37,481 bases of DNA, taken from the NCBI GenBank assembly GCA_027622275.1, contig JAQBZB010000055.1:1-37481 (forward strand), in the 5' to 3' direction. The DNA comes from Planctomycetota bacterium. GTDB lineage: Bacteria > Planctomycetota > Planctomycetia > Pirellulales > Pirellulaceae. Positions 25,399 to 34,565 of this stretch are shown one piece after another. The notes beneath the pieces are model-generated. The model worked only from the letters and a program-made list of their open reading frames with translations, ran no database searches and was not told where the DNA came from. A program made the translations under genes and the position numbers. Every line of letters begins with the position of its first letter. The first letter of the stretch is position 1.

Positions 25399-26934
25399 TC
25401 ACCCGGGCCGTCTCGTGTGCCAATCCGTTGCCCGTTGGAACATGTGAGCGGCTCGCAGCAGTTTCTCTTCTTCAAAAGGTGCAGCTTGCAGCTGTAGACC
25501 GATTGGCAAGCCGCTTCCCGTGATCCCGCACGGAACCGAGATCGCCGCGATGCCGGCCAGGTTCGCGCTGACCGTATACAAGTCCTGCAAGTACATCGTC
25601 AGCGGGTCTTCGTTCATCTCGCCAAGCTTGAACGCCGCCGTGGCGGTGGTCGGACCGATGATCAAATCCACGTCCTTGAACGCTGCGTCATAGTCCTCAC
25701 GGATCAGGCGGCGGACCTTCAATGCCTTCACGTAGTAGGCGTCGTAGTAGCCGGCACTCAACGCATAGCTACCCAGCATCACGCGGCGTTTCACTTCCGC
25801 GCCGAAGCCCTCGGAGCGGGTCTCGCGATACATCCGAACGAGCGAACTGTCCAAGGCGTCAAGCCGCGCGCGGTCCCCTGCCGCTTCGAGTGCCTTGCGT
25901 TCTTCCGCCAACTCCGCGAGCATCTCCTTCTCGTCGGTTCGATATCCGTAATGGACGCCGTCATAGCGGGCAAGATTGCTCGAAGCTTCGCAAGGCGCGA
26001 TGATGTAGTACGTCGCGATCGCGTACTTGCTGTGCGGCAGCGAGATCTCGTGAACACTGGCACCTTGCGACTCGAAGACCTTGATCGCCTCGCGCACGGC
26101 GGCATCGACTTCGCGATCCAATCCGTCGCCGAAGTGCTCGCGAGCCACGCCAAGCCTCAAGCCCGCGAGCGGCTCTCGCACGGTGGCGGTATAAGACGGA
26201 GTCGACACGTTTGCGGAAGTCGAATCCAGCGGATCGTGCCCGGCGATGGCTTCCAACAGCAGCGCGACGTCTTCGGCGGTTCTGGCCAGCGGGCCCGCTT
26301 GATCGAGACTGCTGGCAAAGGCCACGAGGCCGTAGCGACTGACTCGGCCATACGTCGGCTTCATGCCGGTCACGCCGCAGAAGGCCGCGGGCTGACGAAT
26401 CGAGCCGCCTGTATCCGTTCCGATCGACAACGGTGCCATGTTACTAGCAACACACGCCGCGGCACCACCGCTCGAGCCGCCGGGAGTTCGATCGAGCGCC
26501 CAAGGATTGTGAGTTCGCTTAAACGCCGAGTTCTCGGTCGAACCACCCATGGCAAATTCGTCCATATTCGTCTTGCCGATCAAGACGGCGTCGGCTGCTT
26601 TCAGCTTGCTGATGACCGTTGCGTCGTAGGGTGGAACGAAGTGCTCCAACATCCGCGAGCCGCACGTCGTCGTCCACCCCTTCGTGCAGAGAACGTCTTT
26701 CACGGCGACCGGCAAGCCCGCCAATAACCCGAGCTTTGCGCCGGCGCGACGTCGCGTGTCGATGGCTTCGGCTTGCGTTAATGCTCGTTCGGCATCAACA
26801 TTCAAAAAGGCTCCGATCGCTTCATCGTGGTCTTCGATCTGTGCGAGGTAGGTTTGCGTCAGTTCGGCTGCCGAGACGTTGCCCGCCGCCAGTTCCGCGA
26901 GTAACTCAGTTGCAGTGGATTCAAGAACAGACAT
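25399..26934 (-). CDS. gatA: Asp-tRNA(Asn)/Glu-tRNA(Gln) amidotransferase subunit A
   Basis: 511 residues. It carries the amidase signature: Lys in LPVAVKDVLC, GGSSGGAAACVASNMAPLSI, then GTDTGGSIRQPAAFCG with the cis-Ser/Ser nucleophile, and GMKPTYGRVSRYG. KTNMDEFAMG and the late IGPTTATAAFKLGE are also typical. It releases ammonia from glutamine for transamidation of Glu-tRNA(Gln) or Asp-tRNA(Asn). gatC lies 59 bp upstream on the same strand. Confidence 0.97.
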   Translation of the reverse strand: MSVLESTATELLAELAAGNVSAAELTQTYLAQIEDHDEAIGAFLNVDAERALTQAEAIDTRRRAGAKLGLLAGLPVAVKDVLCTKGWTTTCGSRMLEHFVPPYDATVISKLKAADAVLIGKTNMDEFAMGGSTENSAFKRTHNPWALDRTPGGSSGGAAACVASNMAPLSIGTDTGGSIRQPAAFCGVTGMKPTYGRVSRYGLVAFASSLDQAGPLARTAEDVALLLEAIAGHDPLDSTSANVSTPSYTATVREPLAGLRLGVAREHFGDGLDREVDAAVREAIKVFESQGASVHEISLPHSKYAIATYYIIAPCEASSNLARYDGVHYGYRTDEKEMLAELAEERKALEAAGDRARLDALDSSLVRMYRETRSEGFGAEVKRRVMLGSYALSAGYYDAYYVKALKVRRLIREDYDAAFKDVDLIIGPTTATAAFKLGEMNEDPLTMYLQDLYTVSANLAGIAAISVPCGITGSGLPIGLQLQAAPFEEEKLLRAAHMFQRATDWHTRRPG

Positions 26935-26993
26935 GATGCCAAGCTTTGAAGGAGTAAGACTGAGGCGACCGTCTTGGGTGCCAATTCTGGGTT

Positions 26994-27284
26994 TCAGTCA
27001 CCTAAGACCGCGGGCACTCGGTAGCATTCGTCATCCCGTTTCGGAGCGTTTGCCAAAGCATCTTCGCGATTAAGACTTGGCCGTGGAAGATCATCGGCGA
27101 AAATGTTGTGGTTGTCTTCGACATGGGCCATCGGCAGTACCGACTCGGTGTCGAGTTCTTCCAACTGACGAACATACTCGACGACTTGCCCGAGCTGTGT
27201 CGTCAAGGTATCGAGTTCTTCATCGCTGAAGCGCAGCCGCGCTAGCAGAGAAACCTTGGCGACTTCATCACGGGTGAGACCCAT
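26994..27284 (-). CDS. gatC: Asp-tRNA(Asn)/Glu-tRNA(Gln) amidotransferase subunit C
   Basis: 96 residues from ATG 27284, only 2 nt after the rpmB stop. The longer upstream frame lies inside rpmB. Family features are LTRDEVAKVSLLARLRFSDE, LGQVVEYVRQLEELDTE, VLPMAHV and the C-terminal LANAPKRDDECYRVPAVLG. GatC wraps around GatA and GatB and stabilises the complex. Confidence 0.95.
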   Translation of the reverse strand: MGLTRDEVAKVSLLARLRFSDEELDTLTTQLGQVVEYVRQLEELDTESVLPMAHVEDNHNIFADDLPRPSLNREDALANAPKRDDECYRVPAVLGD

Positions 27285-27286
27285 GA

Positions 27287-27568
27287 TCAGGTAGCCTTCG
27301 CCTTGCCTTCGCCCGGCACCGCGAACGGCTTCGCACGGACGGCTTTCTTGATGGCACCGCTCCGGAGGCAGGCGACGCACACACGCATCGTCTTGTTGGT
27401 GCCGTTGGGCGTCGTGACTTTGACGCTTTGCAGGTTCGGCTTAAACTTCCGGCGCGAGATTCCGGTGACCTTTGTACCGACACCACCGAGATACTTCGCT
27501 TTACCGCGCAGCTCGACAGAATTGCCCACCTGAGTGCTCTTTCCACAAACTTCACAAACGCGTGCCAT
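27287..27568 (-). CDS. rpmB: 50S ribosomal protein L28
   Basis: 93 residues. It starts MARVCEVCGK and has ISRRKFKPNLQSVKV and MRVCVACLRSGAI, the two CxxC pairs of a zinc-binding L28. The tail is basic (KKAVRAKPF) with a short extra end. AGGAAG lies 6 nt before the start. It leads a five-gene operon with gatC, gatA, gatB and the SAM hydrolase, tying the amidotransferase to ribosome supply. Confidence 0.96.
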   Translation of the reverse strand: MARVCEVCGKSTQVGNSVELRGKAKYLGGVGTKVTGISRRKFKPNLQSVKVTTPNGTNKTMRVCVACLRSGAIKKAVRAKPFAVPGEGKAKAT

Positions 27569-27635
27569 CGGAACTTCCTCAGTCTCGCTTCAAGACGGAA
27601 CCCCCTTGCACTGACTAGCTGCAAGGCAAACCACC

Positions 27636-27663
27636 AATATAGCCAGTCTGCGGCAGGCTGCAA
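27636..27663 (-). promoter_or_regulatory. Probable promoter of the rpmB-gatCAB operon
   Basis: Minus strand TTGCAG (27663-27658) and TATATT (27641-27636) are 16 nt apart. The -10 box matches 5 of 6 consensus bases and the -35 box 4 of 6. The transcript would carry a ~60-nt leader before rpmB. Confidence 0.5.
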
Positions 27664-27687
27664 CGCCACCTGAAGCGGCCGAAAGCG

Positions 27688-28026
27688 GTGGCAATCTTCG
27701 AGTTTGTGTTGACCGGCCGACACGTCACGCGGCGCTGCGACGGCGATTCGGTCGAAGGAGCGGCCTTCGGTGGCCCGATCTTCTACGGACACGCGGCTGA
27801 AAGTTTCGACGAGCCGGCGGATCACAAAGGGAACGTCTACTGGTATCAGGCCAAGCGAACCAACGAGCTGTTCCAAGCGTTGGACGGCAAGCAGCGCAAA
27901 GCCGCATTGCTCGGCAAGTCGCGCGGCGAACACGGCAAAGACACGGTCAAGCTGAGCGGCAAAGCGACCGATCTGGCCGGCATCCCCGTCAGCGACTTAA
28001 GTGTCGACCAAAAAGAGCTTGCCGAG
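27688..28026 (+). pseudogene. DUF3500 gene fragment
   Basis: Residues after 27688 read as an internal DUF3500 segment: FVLTGRHVTRRCDGDSVEGA, GGPIFYGHAAESF, NVYWYQAKRTNELFQALDGK and DLSVDQKELAEVV. Complete exported DUF3500 proteins have a signal peptide and several hundred residues. Both the start and the end are missing here. The protein-like sequence stops exactly where the hairpin repeat at 28027 begins. The open frame then continues by chance into the PilZ gene. No start codon context is visible at GTG 27688. Confidence 0.65.
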
Positions 28027-28075
28027 GTAGTGGTGGCTTCCAGCCCCCACGGTGGCGGCTGGAAGCCACCACTAC
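28027..28075. repeat. Perfect 19-bp hairpin repeat
   Basis: GTAGTGGTGGCTTCCAGCC (28027-28045) and its exact complement (28057-28075) flank an 11-nt loop. This is a REP-like palindrome at the very edge of the DUF3500 remnant. It has no downstream T run. Confidence 0.85.
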
Positions 28076-28278
28076 GGTATAGAGCCGCGCCCGTTTTTCG
28101 TGGTCGCTCGCCACGCACAGATTCAGCGTATCCGCTACAACACGCACTCGCCGCAACTCGGCACTGGGAAGGTTTCGAGACGAACGGCCAAGTGCGCCAC
28201 CAATGTGACCTATCCTTCAAGGAGACAGACTTCTCATTTGCCCAACTCACGTCGCACGTCGCCGAAGGACCAGACACC

Positions 28279-28662
28279 ATGACGGCACTCATCGAGGCAG
28301 ATCTTTTCGAGACAATTAGCGAGTTGCTGGCCGAACAGCACGCCATAAGTGGTGACGAGCGACGTGAAGGCGAGCGAAGAAACTACGAATGCATCCAACT
28401 CCTCGCACCCTACGACGCCAATCGCCTGCCGCGACAAGAAGACTTCCGGCAGGTTCAGTGCCGGGATCTGTCGCCGCGAGGCTTCTCGTTCCTCTCGTAT
28501 CGGCAACCAGCCACGGAACACGTCATCGTGGCGCTGGGCGCGGTGCCGTTCAAGTTCTTCGTCGCCAAGATCATTCACAGCAATCCCAGCGAGAATGAAC
28601 TGAGCCAAGATTACTTGGTGGGATGTCGCTTTGTGCGTCGACTGACGGAAGATGGAAAGTAA
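28279..28662 (+). CDS. PilZ-domain protein (putative c-di-GMP receptor)
   Basis: 127 residues from ATG 28279; the same frame runs upstream through the repeat, but that part is not homologous. After a short helix (LFETISELLAEQHAIS), the PilZ motifs are DERREGERRNYEC (RxxxR) and CRDLSPRGFSFLSYRQP (DxSxxG). Together these form the c-di-GMP pocket in this family. A beta-barrel follows, ending in LVGCRFVRRLTEDGK. Binding is expected from the family and not shown here. Single-domain PilZ proteins usually regulate a partner, which is not evident nearby. Confidence 0.8.
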   Translation: MTALIEADLFETISELLAEQHAISGDERREGERRNYECIQLLAPYDANRLPRQEDFRQVQCRDLSPRGFSFLSYRQPATEHVIVALGAVPFKFFVAKIIHSNPSENELSQDYLVGCRFVRRLTEDGK

Positions 28663-28673
28663 TGTCGTAAGGA

Positions 28674-28958
28674 TTACTTACCATCGGGAAACGGCGTTGC
28701 CGCCGACTTCGGTGCGCACGATTGTTCGACCATTTTCTGGTACAGGAATTCCGGAGCCAGATCCGCATCGTTCTCCCATTTGACGGTATGCAGCACTTCC
28801 GAAACCTCGAAACGGCGAAATACCGCTGGATCTTGCAGCGGTTCAAACATTGGCCCCCACAGCGTATCGGCGAGATCAACGACACCTTCCTCACCGCTGT
28901 TGAATCGGACGCGGATTCGGAACTGATCGACATAGTGAGCAGCCGTAACTTCCAGCAT
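28674..28958 (-). CDS. DUF2442 domain protein
   Basis: 94 residues. DUF2442 proteins are small and often lie beside DUF4160 genes. Visible features are LEVTAAHYVDQFRIRVRFNS, GVVDLADTLWGPMFEPLQD, VFRRFEVSE, VKWENDADLAPEFLY. The start ATG 28958 lies 7 bp after the stop of the DUF4160 pseudogene. The final ~15 residues are variable. The two-gene unit is thought to be toxin-antitoxin-like, but function is not proven. Confidence 0.8.
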   Translation of the reverse strand: MLEVTAAHYVDQFRIRVRFNSGEEGVVDLADTLWGPMFEPLQDPAVFRRFEVSEVLHTVKWENDADLAPEFLYQKMVEQSCAPKSAATPFPDGK

Positions 28959-28964
28959 GGGGAC

Positions 28965-29222
28965 TTACTCCAGCGGCGGAATTCGATTCAGGGGTTCATG
29001 CTGTTCGGCGAGTTCCCAATCTTCCAGCAGGTCATCATGGTGCAGTTCGTACCACTCCAGCAGCGACTTCAGGGCTCGCCGCGGGAAACGCCCCTGGACA
29101 ACTCCGCTATGGATCTCGACCGTGACCTTGTACTCGCCATACTCGGCATGGAAATGGGGAGGTCGGTGATCATCCTACAGCATGTAAATCACGATTCCCA
29201 GGAATCGGCAGATCTCAGGCAC
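28965..29222 (-). pseudogene. DUF4160 gene with premature amber codon
   Basis: The frame from GTG 29222 reads PEICRFLGIVIYML, then a TAG at 29175-29177, then DDHRPPHFHAEYGEYKVTVE, FPRRALKSLLEWYELHHDDL, LEDWELAEQHEPLNRIPPLE and a TAA at 28965-28967. The rest matches DUF4160 exactly in order and length, including the DDHxPPHFHAxY signature. The TAG replaces an aromatic residue (usually Tyr or Phe), a one-base change. There is no good restart after it. It was paired with the DUF2442 gene just downstream. Confidence 0.8.
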
Positions 29223-29264
29223 GTCGTCGGTCTCCAAGTCCAAGGTCGAACGACCAGCATCAAT

Positions 29265-29297
29265 TCACCACACGCAGGTGTCGAGCAGGACGTTCAT
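29265..29297 (-). pseudogene. Stub of a DUF5615-type (PIN-like) toxin gene
   Basis: Directly behind the DUF433 gene, ATG 29297 overlaps its stop (ATGA) and reads MNVLLDTCVW, then TGA (29265-29267). This is the typical N-terminus of PIN-like DUF5615 proteins, which normally follow DUF433 antitoxins. Only ten codons survive. The next bases (29223-29264) are non-coding and lead into the DUF4160 pseudogene, so the toxin body has been deleted. Confidence 0.6.
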
Positions 29298-29545
29298 GCG
29301 GCCGACTCGATATCGAGCGGTTCAATGCGTTCATGCCCGACCAGCCGGCGGGCATAGACCAGGCACGCCTGAACGTCTTCCTTTTCCAGACAGGGGTAGC
29401 CCTGCAATAGGAGTTCTGGAGTGTCTCCCGCAGCGAGCATCCCCAACACATGCTCGACTGCGAGGCGGCGGCCGTGAATGATCGGCTTACCACCGAAGAT
29501 GTTCGGATTCACTGTGATGCGTTCGAGAAGTTTCTGTTCGTCCAT
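29294..29545 (-). CDS. DUF433 family protein (antitoxin-like)
   Basis: 83 residues: ERITVNPNIFGGKPIIHGRR, then LAVEHVLGMLAAGDTPELLL and YPCLEKEDVQACLVYARRLV. This is the DUF433 winged-helix type, with the GKPxIxGxR signature. DUF433 proteins act as antitoxins (VapB45-like) for PIN-like toxins. The toxin here is only a ten-codon stub, leaving an orphan antitoxin. The HicB-like gene lies 39 bp upstream on the same strand. Confidence 0.88.
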   Translation of the reverse strand: MDEQKLLERITVNPNIFGGKPIIHGRRLAVEHVLGMLAAGDTPELLLQGYPCLEKEDVQACLVYARRLVGHERIEPLDIESAA

Positions 29546-29584
29546 CGTTTGTCCTCGGCTTGGCTGACACCGGTTTCCGTAACT

Positions 29585-29776
29585 TCATAGGGCCAACTCG
29601 ACAACCTCACGATCGACCTCCGCCGACTCAGGCTCGAGATAGAGAGCAATGGCTTCTCGAATGTTAATTAAAGCCTCTTCCCGGGTCTTGCCCTGCGACC
29701 AACAACTCTTCAGCGCGGGACAGTGCGCGACAAAATACCCGTCTTCGCCTCGTTCAATCACCACTTTAACATTCAT
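29585..29776 (-). CDS. HicB-like antitoxin
   Basis: 63 residues: MNVKVVIERGEDGYFVAHCP, then ALKSCWSQGKTREEALINIR and EAIALYL. This is the short HicB RNase-H-like domain without a DNA-binding tail. No hicA toxin is visible on either side. HicB domains of this length without HicA are common. It leads the minus-strand cluster of small genes, and its upstream region abuts the IS110-type element. Confidence 0.85.
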   Translation of the reverse strand: MNVKVVIERGEDGYFVAHCPALKSCWSQGKTREEALINIREAIALYLEPESAEVDREVVELAL

Positions 29777-29886
29777 GCTTCACCTATAGCTCTCGCTTGA
29801 TCCACGCTTACCGTTCCTAGTATCTAGTGACGAACGTGGATTCTAGTCGTTTCAAGTAGAATCTAAAACGGACACCGATGTTTCCA

Positions 29887-29952
29887 AACGTTTTGCAGAT
29901 CGTTCGTTCCTTGGCTCTTTGATGCCGTGTGTCAGCTTGATCGCAAAACGTT
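29887..29952 (+). ncRNA. Candidate structured leader (bridge-RNA-like) of the IS110 element
   Basis: Upstream of the transposase, AACGTTTTGC-A-GATC (29887-29901) pairs with GATC-GCAAAACGTT (29939-29952). This makes a 14-bp stem with one bulge and a 37-nt loop, in a 240-nt gene-free stretch (29777-30016). A further inverted repeat, GATTCTA/TAGAATC, lies at 29839-29863. IS110-group elements encode a bridge RNA in the non-coding sequence before the transposase that pairs with donor and target DNA. The location and length fit. The guide loops and ends cannot be assigned by eye. Confidence 0.4.
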
Positions 29953-29977
29953 CATTTAAACCCGAACCGTCGCATGA

Positions 29978-30997
<1,020 letters not shown>

Positions 30998-31239
30998 CCA
31001 GACACGTCATTGACGCACCGTCGACTCGGTTATCCCTTGCCAGGTTGTGTCCCCACAGAGCCTGACTCCGTTTCGCCGAGCCATTGCAGTATACACCAAG
31101 GTACTCGCGTTGACCTGCAGCGCAAGAAAACAACATTGAACACCTGAGCTATGCCTCAAAAAATCCAACATCCCTGGACTGATCGAAAGGAATTTCAAAA
31201 TGTTTTGAAATCGGCTATTGACCAAACTTAAGACCGTCG

Positions 31240-31288
31240 CTGACTCCTGACTCCTGACTGCTGACTGCTGACTGCTGACTGCTGACCG
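31240..31288. repeat. Tandem heptamer repeat, seven copies
   Basis: Seven consecutive 7-bp units of the form CTGACTC or CTGACTG (the last CTGACCG). The first two copies end in C, the next four in G. Copy number is likely to vary by slippage. No gene overlaps. Confidence 0.9.
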
Positions 31289-31640
31289 ACAGCCGCGTCT
31301 CTCCGCCGTTTCGCCATCTCAACCTCCAATCGCTTTCCGCCGATCACTCGAAGCCTCCATTAGATATATTGCAAAACGGAGCTAAAACCGGGTTGGAATT
31401 CCGGATAGTTTTTCCGTGAATTTTCTTACTGTTATCGCAAGTCACTGTATGAACAGGGCTTATGACCAAGAAAAAAATCTGCAATCTTCGCATCCGGGAC
31501 AGGAGCGAGTTTGATCAGGAATACCCCAATAGAAGTGGAGTCTCTGGCGCGGACGGACTTGGAACTCCATCCTACGATCCTTGGCACCGATCAGCATCAA
31601 ATCGAGATACATACCGCTCTCGGACGGCAGTGGCACGTTC

Positions 31641-31730
31641 GCCCGTTTAACCCCTGACGCCATCGGCGTGGGCGCTTTGCGAGGTCGATGGCACTTCGCG
31701 CGCACGTCGATGGGTAGCGGTTAAACAGGC
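31641..31730. repeat. Imperfect inverted repeat, REP/MITE-like
   Basis: GCCCGTTTAACCCCT (31641-31655) and AGCGGTTAAACAGGC (31716-31730) are complementary at 13 of 15 positions. The GC-rich interior of 60 bp contains GATGGCACTTCGCG and further short palindromes. It looks like a dispersed non-coding element. Confidence 0.5.
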
Positions 31731-31843
31731 CATCGTCATCCGCGAGCGGTATAACTGATGTCGTGAGGAACGCCGAAAGGCAAGCGAGGAGTGTGTGGTG
31801 TCCGGTCTTGGCGGTTCGCCGGCAAAGCGTTAGATATCACGGG

Positions 31844-32707
31844 ATGAATCCCACGGACGATGGCTGGCTCTCCATTGCTCAGTGCGCAAGTTTGGCGTGC
31901 TTGCTTGAAGCGACAACACCCAAACCTGGCAATGTTCACCGTGGCGCGGATTTTGAAGACCTTTGTTTCAACGATTTCGTTGTGAGTGCGGTCGCGATTG
32001 GTCCCGCCATGGAGTCCGCACAGCAGCGCGGTGTCGGTTGCGCGATTCTGGAAGCAATATCGGCGACACGTTCGCTGGTTCCCACGAACACGAACCTTGG
32101 TTGTATTCTGCTAATTGCTCCACTCGCAGCGGTTCCTCCCGAGTTGCCGCTCGATCAGGGAATTCGTGCAGTGCTCGCCTCGCTGACGCCCAGCGACGCC
32201 GCACAGGTCTACCAAGCAATTAGCATCGCGACTCCCGGCGGCCTCGGACATGTCGAAGAGATGGACGTCCACGATTCGGCACCGAGCGACTTGATTCAGG
32301 CAATGCGACACGCCGCCGAGCGAGATCTCGTTGCCCGCCAGTATTCGAATGGATTCACTGACGTATTGAATCACGTTGTGCCTTGGCTGATGGAGGGACA
32401 AGCCGAGGGATGGTCGTTGACGACCGCCATCATTCACACGCACCTCCGGCTGATGGCTGAGTTTCCCGATAGTCTCATCGCACGTAAGTGTGGAGCGGGC
32501 GTTGCACAAGAAGCAGCGGAGCGGGCGAAGCACGTCTTGGCGGGCGGGCGGCCCGGCGACCGTTCGTTTCAGCGGGGGCTGACCGACTTAGATTTCTGGC
32601 TTCGTAGCGACGGCCATCGCCGCAATCCAGGGACATCCGCGGATTTGATCGCCGCCGGCCTGTTCGCGGCATTGCGCGAGCGCAAGTTAATCAGTCCGTT
32701 TCAGTAG
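31844..32707 (+). CDS. CitG/MdcB-type triphosphoribosyl-dephospho-CoA synthase family protein
   Basis: About 287 residues from ATG 31844; the longer frame from 31763 is not supported. Family features are ACLLEATTPKPGNVHRGADF, FNDFVVSAVAIGPAM, GCILLIAPLAAVP, SIATPGGLGHVEEMDV, and the late LIARKCGAGVAQEAAERA. Classical members make the prosthetic-group precursor of citrate or malonate lyase. Planctomycetes keep stand-alone homologues, sometimes linked with tetrahydromethanopterin C1 metabolism. No lyase subunits are nearby, so the substrate is uncertain. It overlaps the convergent HEAT-repeat gene by 17 bp. Confidence 0.85.
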   Translation: MNPTDDGWLSIAQCASLACLLEATTPKPGNVHRGADFEDLCFNDFVVSAVAIGPAMESAQQRGVGCAILEAISATRSLVPTNTNLGCILLIAPLAAVPPELPLDQGIRAVLASLTPSDAAQVYQAISIATPGGLGHVEEMDVHDSAPSDLIQAMRHAAERDLVARQYSNGFTDVLNHVVPWLMEGQAEGWSLTTAIIHTHLRLMAEFPDSLIARKCGAGVAQEAAERAKHVLAGGRPGDRSFQRGLTDLDFWLRSDGHRRNPGTSADLIAAGLFAALRERKLISPFQ

Positions 32708-34502
32708 GACGGTTATCGTCGTTCGGTGTTAAGAACCAGTCAGCGGTACGTATCACGCCTTCCAAGGAAAACTCATGGATCTCGCCCGTCATGCGTTCAA
32801 GGGACCACGCACATGCCTGCCCGGCGATCCCAGGAGCTTCGATAACGAACTGCCGAATCGCTTTCAATTGCGATTCGGCCTTCATTCGTCCAATACAGAT
32901 CGCACTCATGCGTCGCACTGATTCCACCTCCGGCATCATCGACAAGACATCCGCCAACCGCTCGGCCAGAACCTTTGCCAACTCTTCGTCGACCTTTCCT
33001 TCGTTCAGCTTACCAATCGCCCACACTGCGGCCGGACGGGTCGCACCGCCATAAAGTAATGTTTTGGGGATGAACTTGCGCATCAGCGATTCCGCTTCCC
33101 CATAACCGAGTTCGCCAAACGCTTGGAATAGCTGACTCAGTTGTAAGTCAATTGCCACCAGATATCGACCGTCGAATGTTTTGTCGACAACAACTTTGGT
33201 CTGTTGCTCAGCCTGCGCGAACATCGCCGGGAGTGTGTCTGAAACCGCGAGCTTTCGCAGTCCCCAGGCGGCGGTGACCGCGACTTCAGGGCGGCGGTGC
33301 GTCAGCAACTCAATCAAGCGAGGTGCAGCTGGTTCGTGATCGAGCGTCGCGAGTACGATGATGCCCTGTTCGAGACCTCGCCAAGCATCTCGCGAGACGA
33401 TGTCGGTCGTTGCTTGAATCACGACGTCGCGTAACGATTCCTGCTCCGCCAAGCGGAGCATCGAATCGGAAACTTCACGCCGCAGTCCCGGATTCGCATC
33501 GTCCAACAAAGGGGCAAGTTGTCCGATCGAATCGGCGTCAGCCCGATGCGCGAGCGCCGTGCAGCCAACTCGTCGAATGTTGACGTCAGTACTGCGAATG
33601 GCCGACGTCGAGAATTCATAGACATGAGCCGGATCGATCTCAAGCAGCCGCCGCAACGCCACACCGCTGGCCGTAACCGAATCAACGACCGCCAGTCGTT
33701 TGAGAATGGAGACAGCCTCCGAACCGCTTTGTCCTGTCAGTAATGCCGCCGCGAGCAAACTCGCCGTTGGTTGATCCCGTTCGGCGGATGCCAGGCCGTT
33801 CGCCGCGGCGATCAGGTCGCCGTGGTTGATCTCCGCGGATGCACGAGCGGCGGCGAGCCGTACTGGGACTTCTGCGTTCACATCCTTGACGATCTCCAGG
33901 AGCGCCGACACAGAGTCCGCATCCTTGACGATCCACAAGCACTGAATCGCGAGTTGTAACCGGGCTCGCTCGGTTTCCGAATCGGATAAACGTTGCCGCC
34001 AAATCGATCGGGCTGGTTCGTAATTCCATCGGGCGAGCGCCGGCTCGACGATGTTCGCCATCTCCAAACTCGCAGTTGCCGTGTATTCCGCGAGCGGTTT
34101 GGCGGTGTGCTTGGCGTCTAGCGTCACTAAAGCATTCGCCACGGCGCGTTGCACGGACGGTTCAAGCTGATCTTGTCGAAGCGTGGCGAGTAGTTCGTCC
34201 ACCGTATCTTCGAGTCCTGTCATGCCGGAACGACGTGCCAACGCAATCGTGTCAGCCGCCATCCGTTGCAATTCCGCTTCTGGCCTCGCCAGCGCCAGGA
34301 GCCAGAGCGGTTTCAAATTGTCGGCGAACTCGACTTGCGTGGTGGCTTCCGGAAATGCCGGATCTTGATACATGATGTCGTCAATGCGACCGTCGTAGGC
34401 AGCCGCCACGCTGGACGTCAACATGACCGCGAGCGAGATCATGCTCGACCAACGGCAACGCTTCGGGTTGACAGATGCGTTTCGAGCGAAGCGATCATTC
34501 AT
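32691..34502 (-). CDS. Exported HEAT-repeat protein
   Basis: About 603 residues from ATG 34502; Met at codon 21 (MISLAVMLTSSVAAA) is the core of the signal peptide and a possible start. The remainder is almost all helical HEAT/PBS-lyase-like repeats of 30-40 residues, e.g. PVRLAAARASAEINHGDLIA, VNIRRVGCTALAHRADADSI and PEVAVTAAWGLRKLAVSDTL. No catalytic residues are visible. Such scaffolds bind proteins or pigments in the periplasm. The gene diverges from the dockerin gene, and a palindrome lies in the gap. Confidence 0.85.
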   Translation of the reverse strand: MNDRFARNASVNPKRCRWSSMISLAVMLTSSVAAAYDGRIDDIMYQDPAFPEATTQVEFADNLKPLWLLALARPEAELQRMAADTIALARRSGMTGLEDTVDELLATLRQDQLEPSVQRAVANALVTLDAKHTAKPLAEYTATASLEMANIVEPALARWNYEPARSIWRQRLSDSETERARLQLAIQCLWIVKDADSVSALLEIVKDVNAEVPVRLAAARASAEINHGDLIAAANGLASAERDQPTASLLAAALLTGQSGSEAVSILKRLAVVDSVTASGVALRRLLEIDPAHVYEFSTSAIRSTDVNIRRVGCTALAHRADADSIGQLAPLLDDANPGLRREVSDSMLRLAEQESLRDVVIQATTDIVSRDAWRGLEQGIIVLATLDHEPAAPRLIELLTHRRPEVAVTAAWGLRKLAVSDTLPAMFAQAEQQTKVVVDKTFDGRYLVAIDLQLSQLFQAFGELGYGEAESLMRKFIPKTLLYGGATRPAAVWAIGKLNEGKVDEELAKVLAERLADVLSMMPEVESVRRMSAICIGRMKAESQLKAIRQFVIEAPGIAGQACAWSLERMTGEIHEFSLEGVIRTADWFLTPNDDNRPTETD

Positions 34503-34565
34503 GGTGAGTGGCGTCGAATAGTTCGGGATCATTCCAACCGTTGGCCAATGCTACCCGGCCGCGAC

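Larger units (their letters stand above)
30998..31843. other. Gene-free stretch of ~850 bp with repeats
   Basis: Holds the right flank of the IS110 element, a heptamer array (31240-31288) and an inverted repeat (31641-31730). A minus-strand frame of 81 codons (31460-31705) contains LPSESGMYLDLMLIGAKDRR, which looks partly protein-like, but no family or good start is visible. I see no tRNA or complete gene. Confidence 0.5.

Noticed and set aside
31240-31288. CRISPR array
   Set aside because: The repeat unit is 7 bp with no spacers, so it is a simple tandem repeat.
31460-31705. Minus-strand gene of 81 codons
   Set aside because: Part of it looks protein-like, but it has no start signal, no family match by eye, and it overlaps a repeat element.
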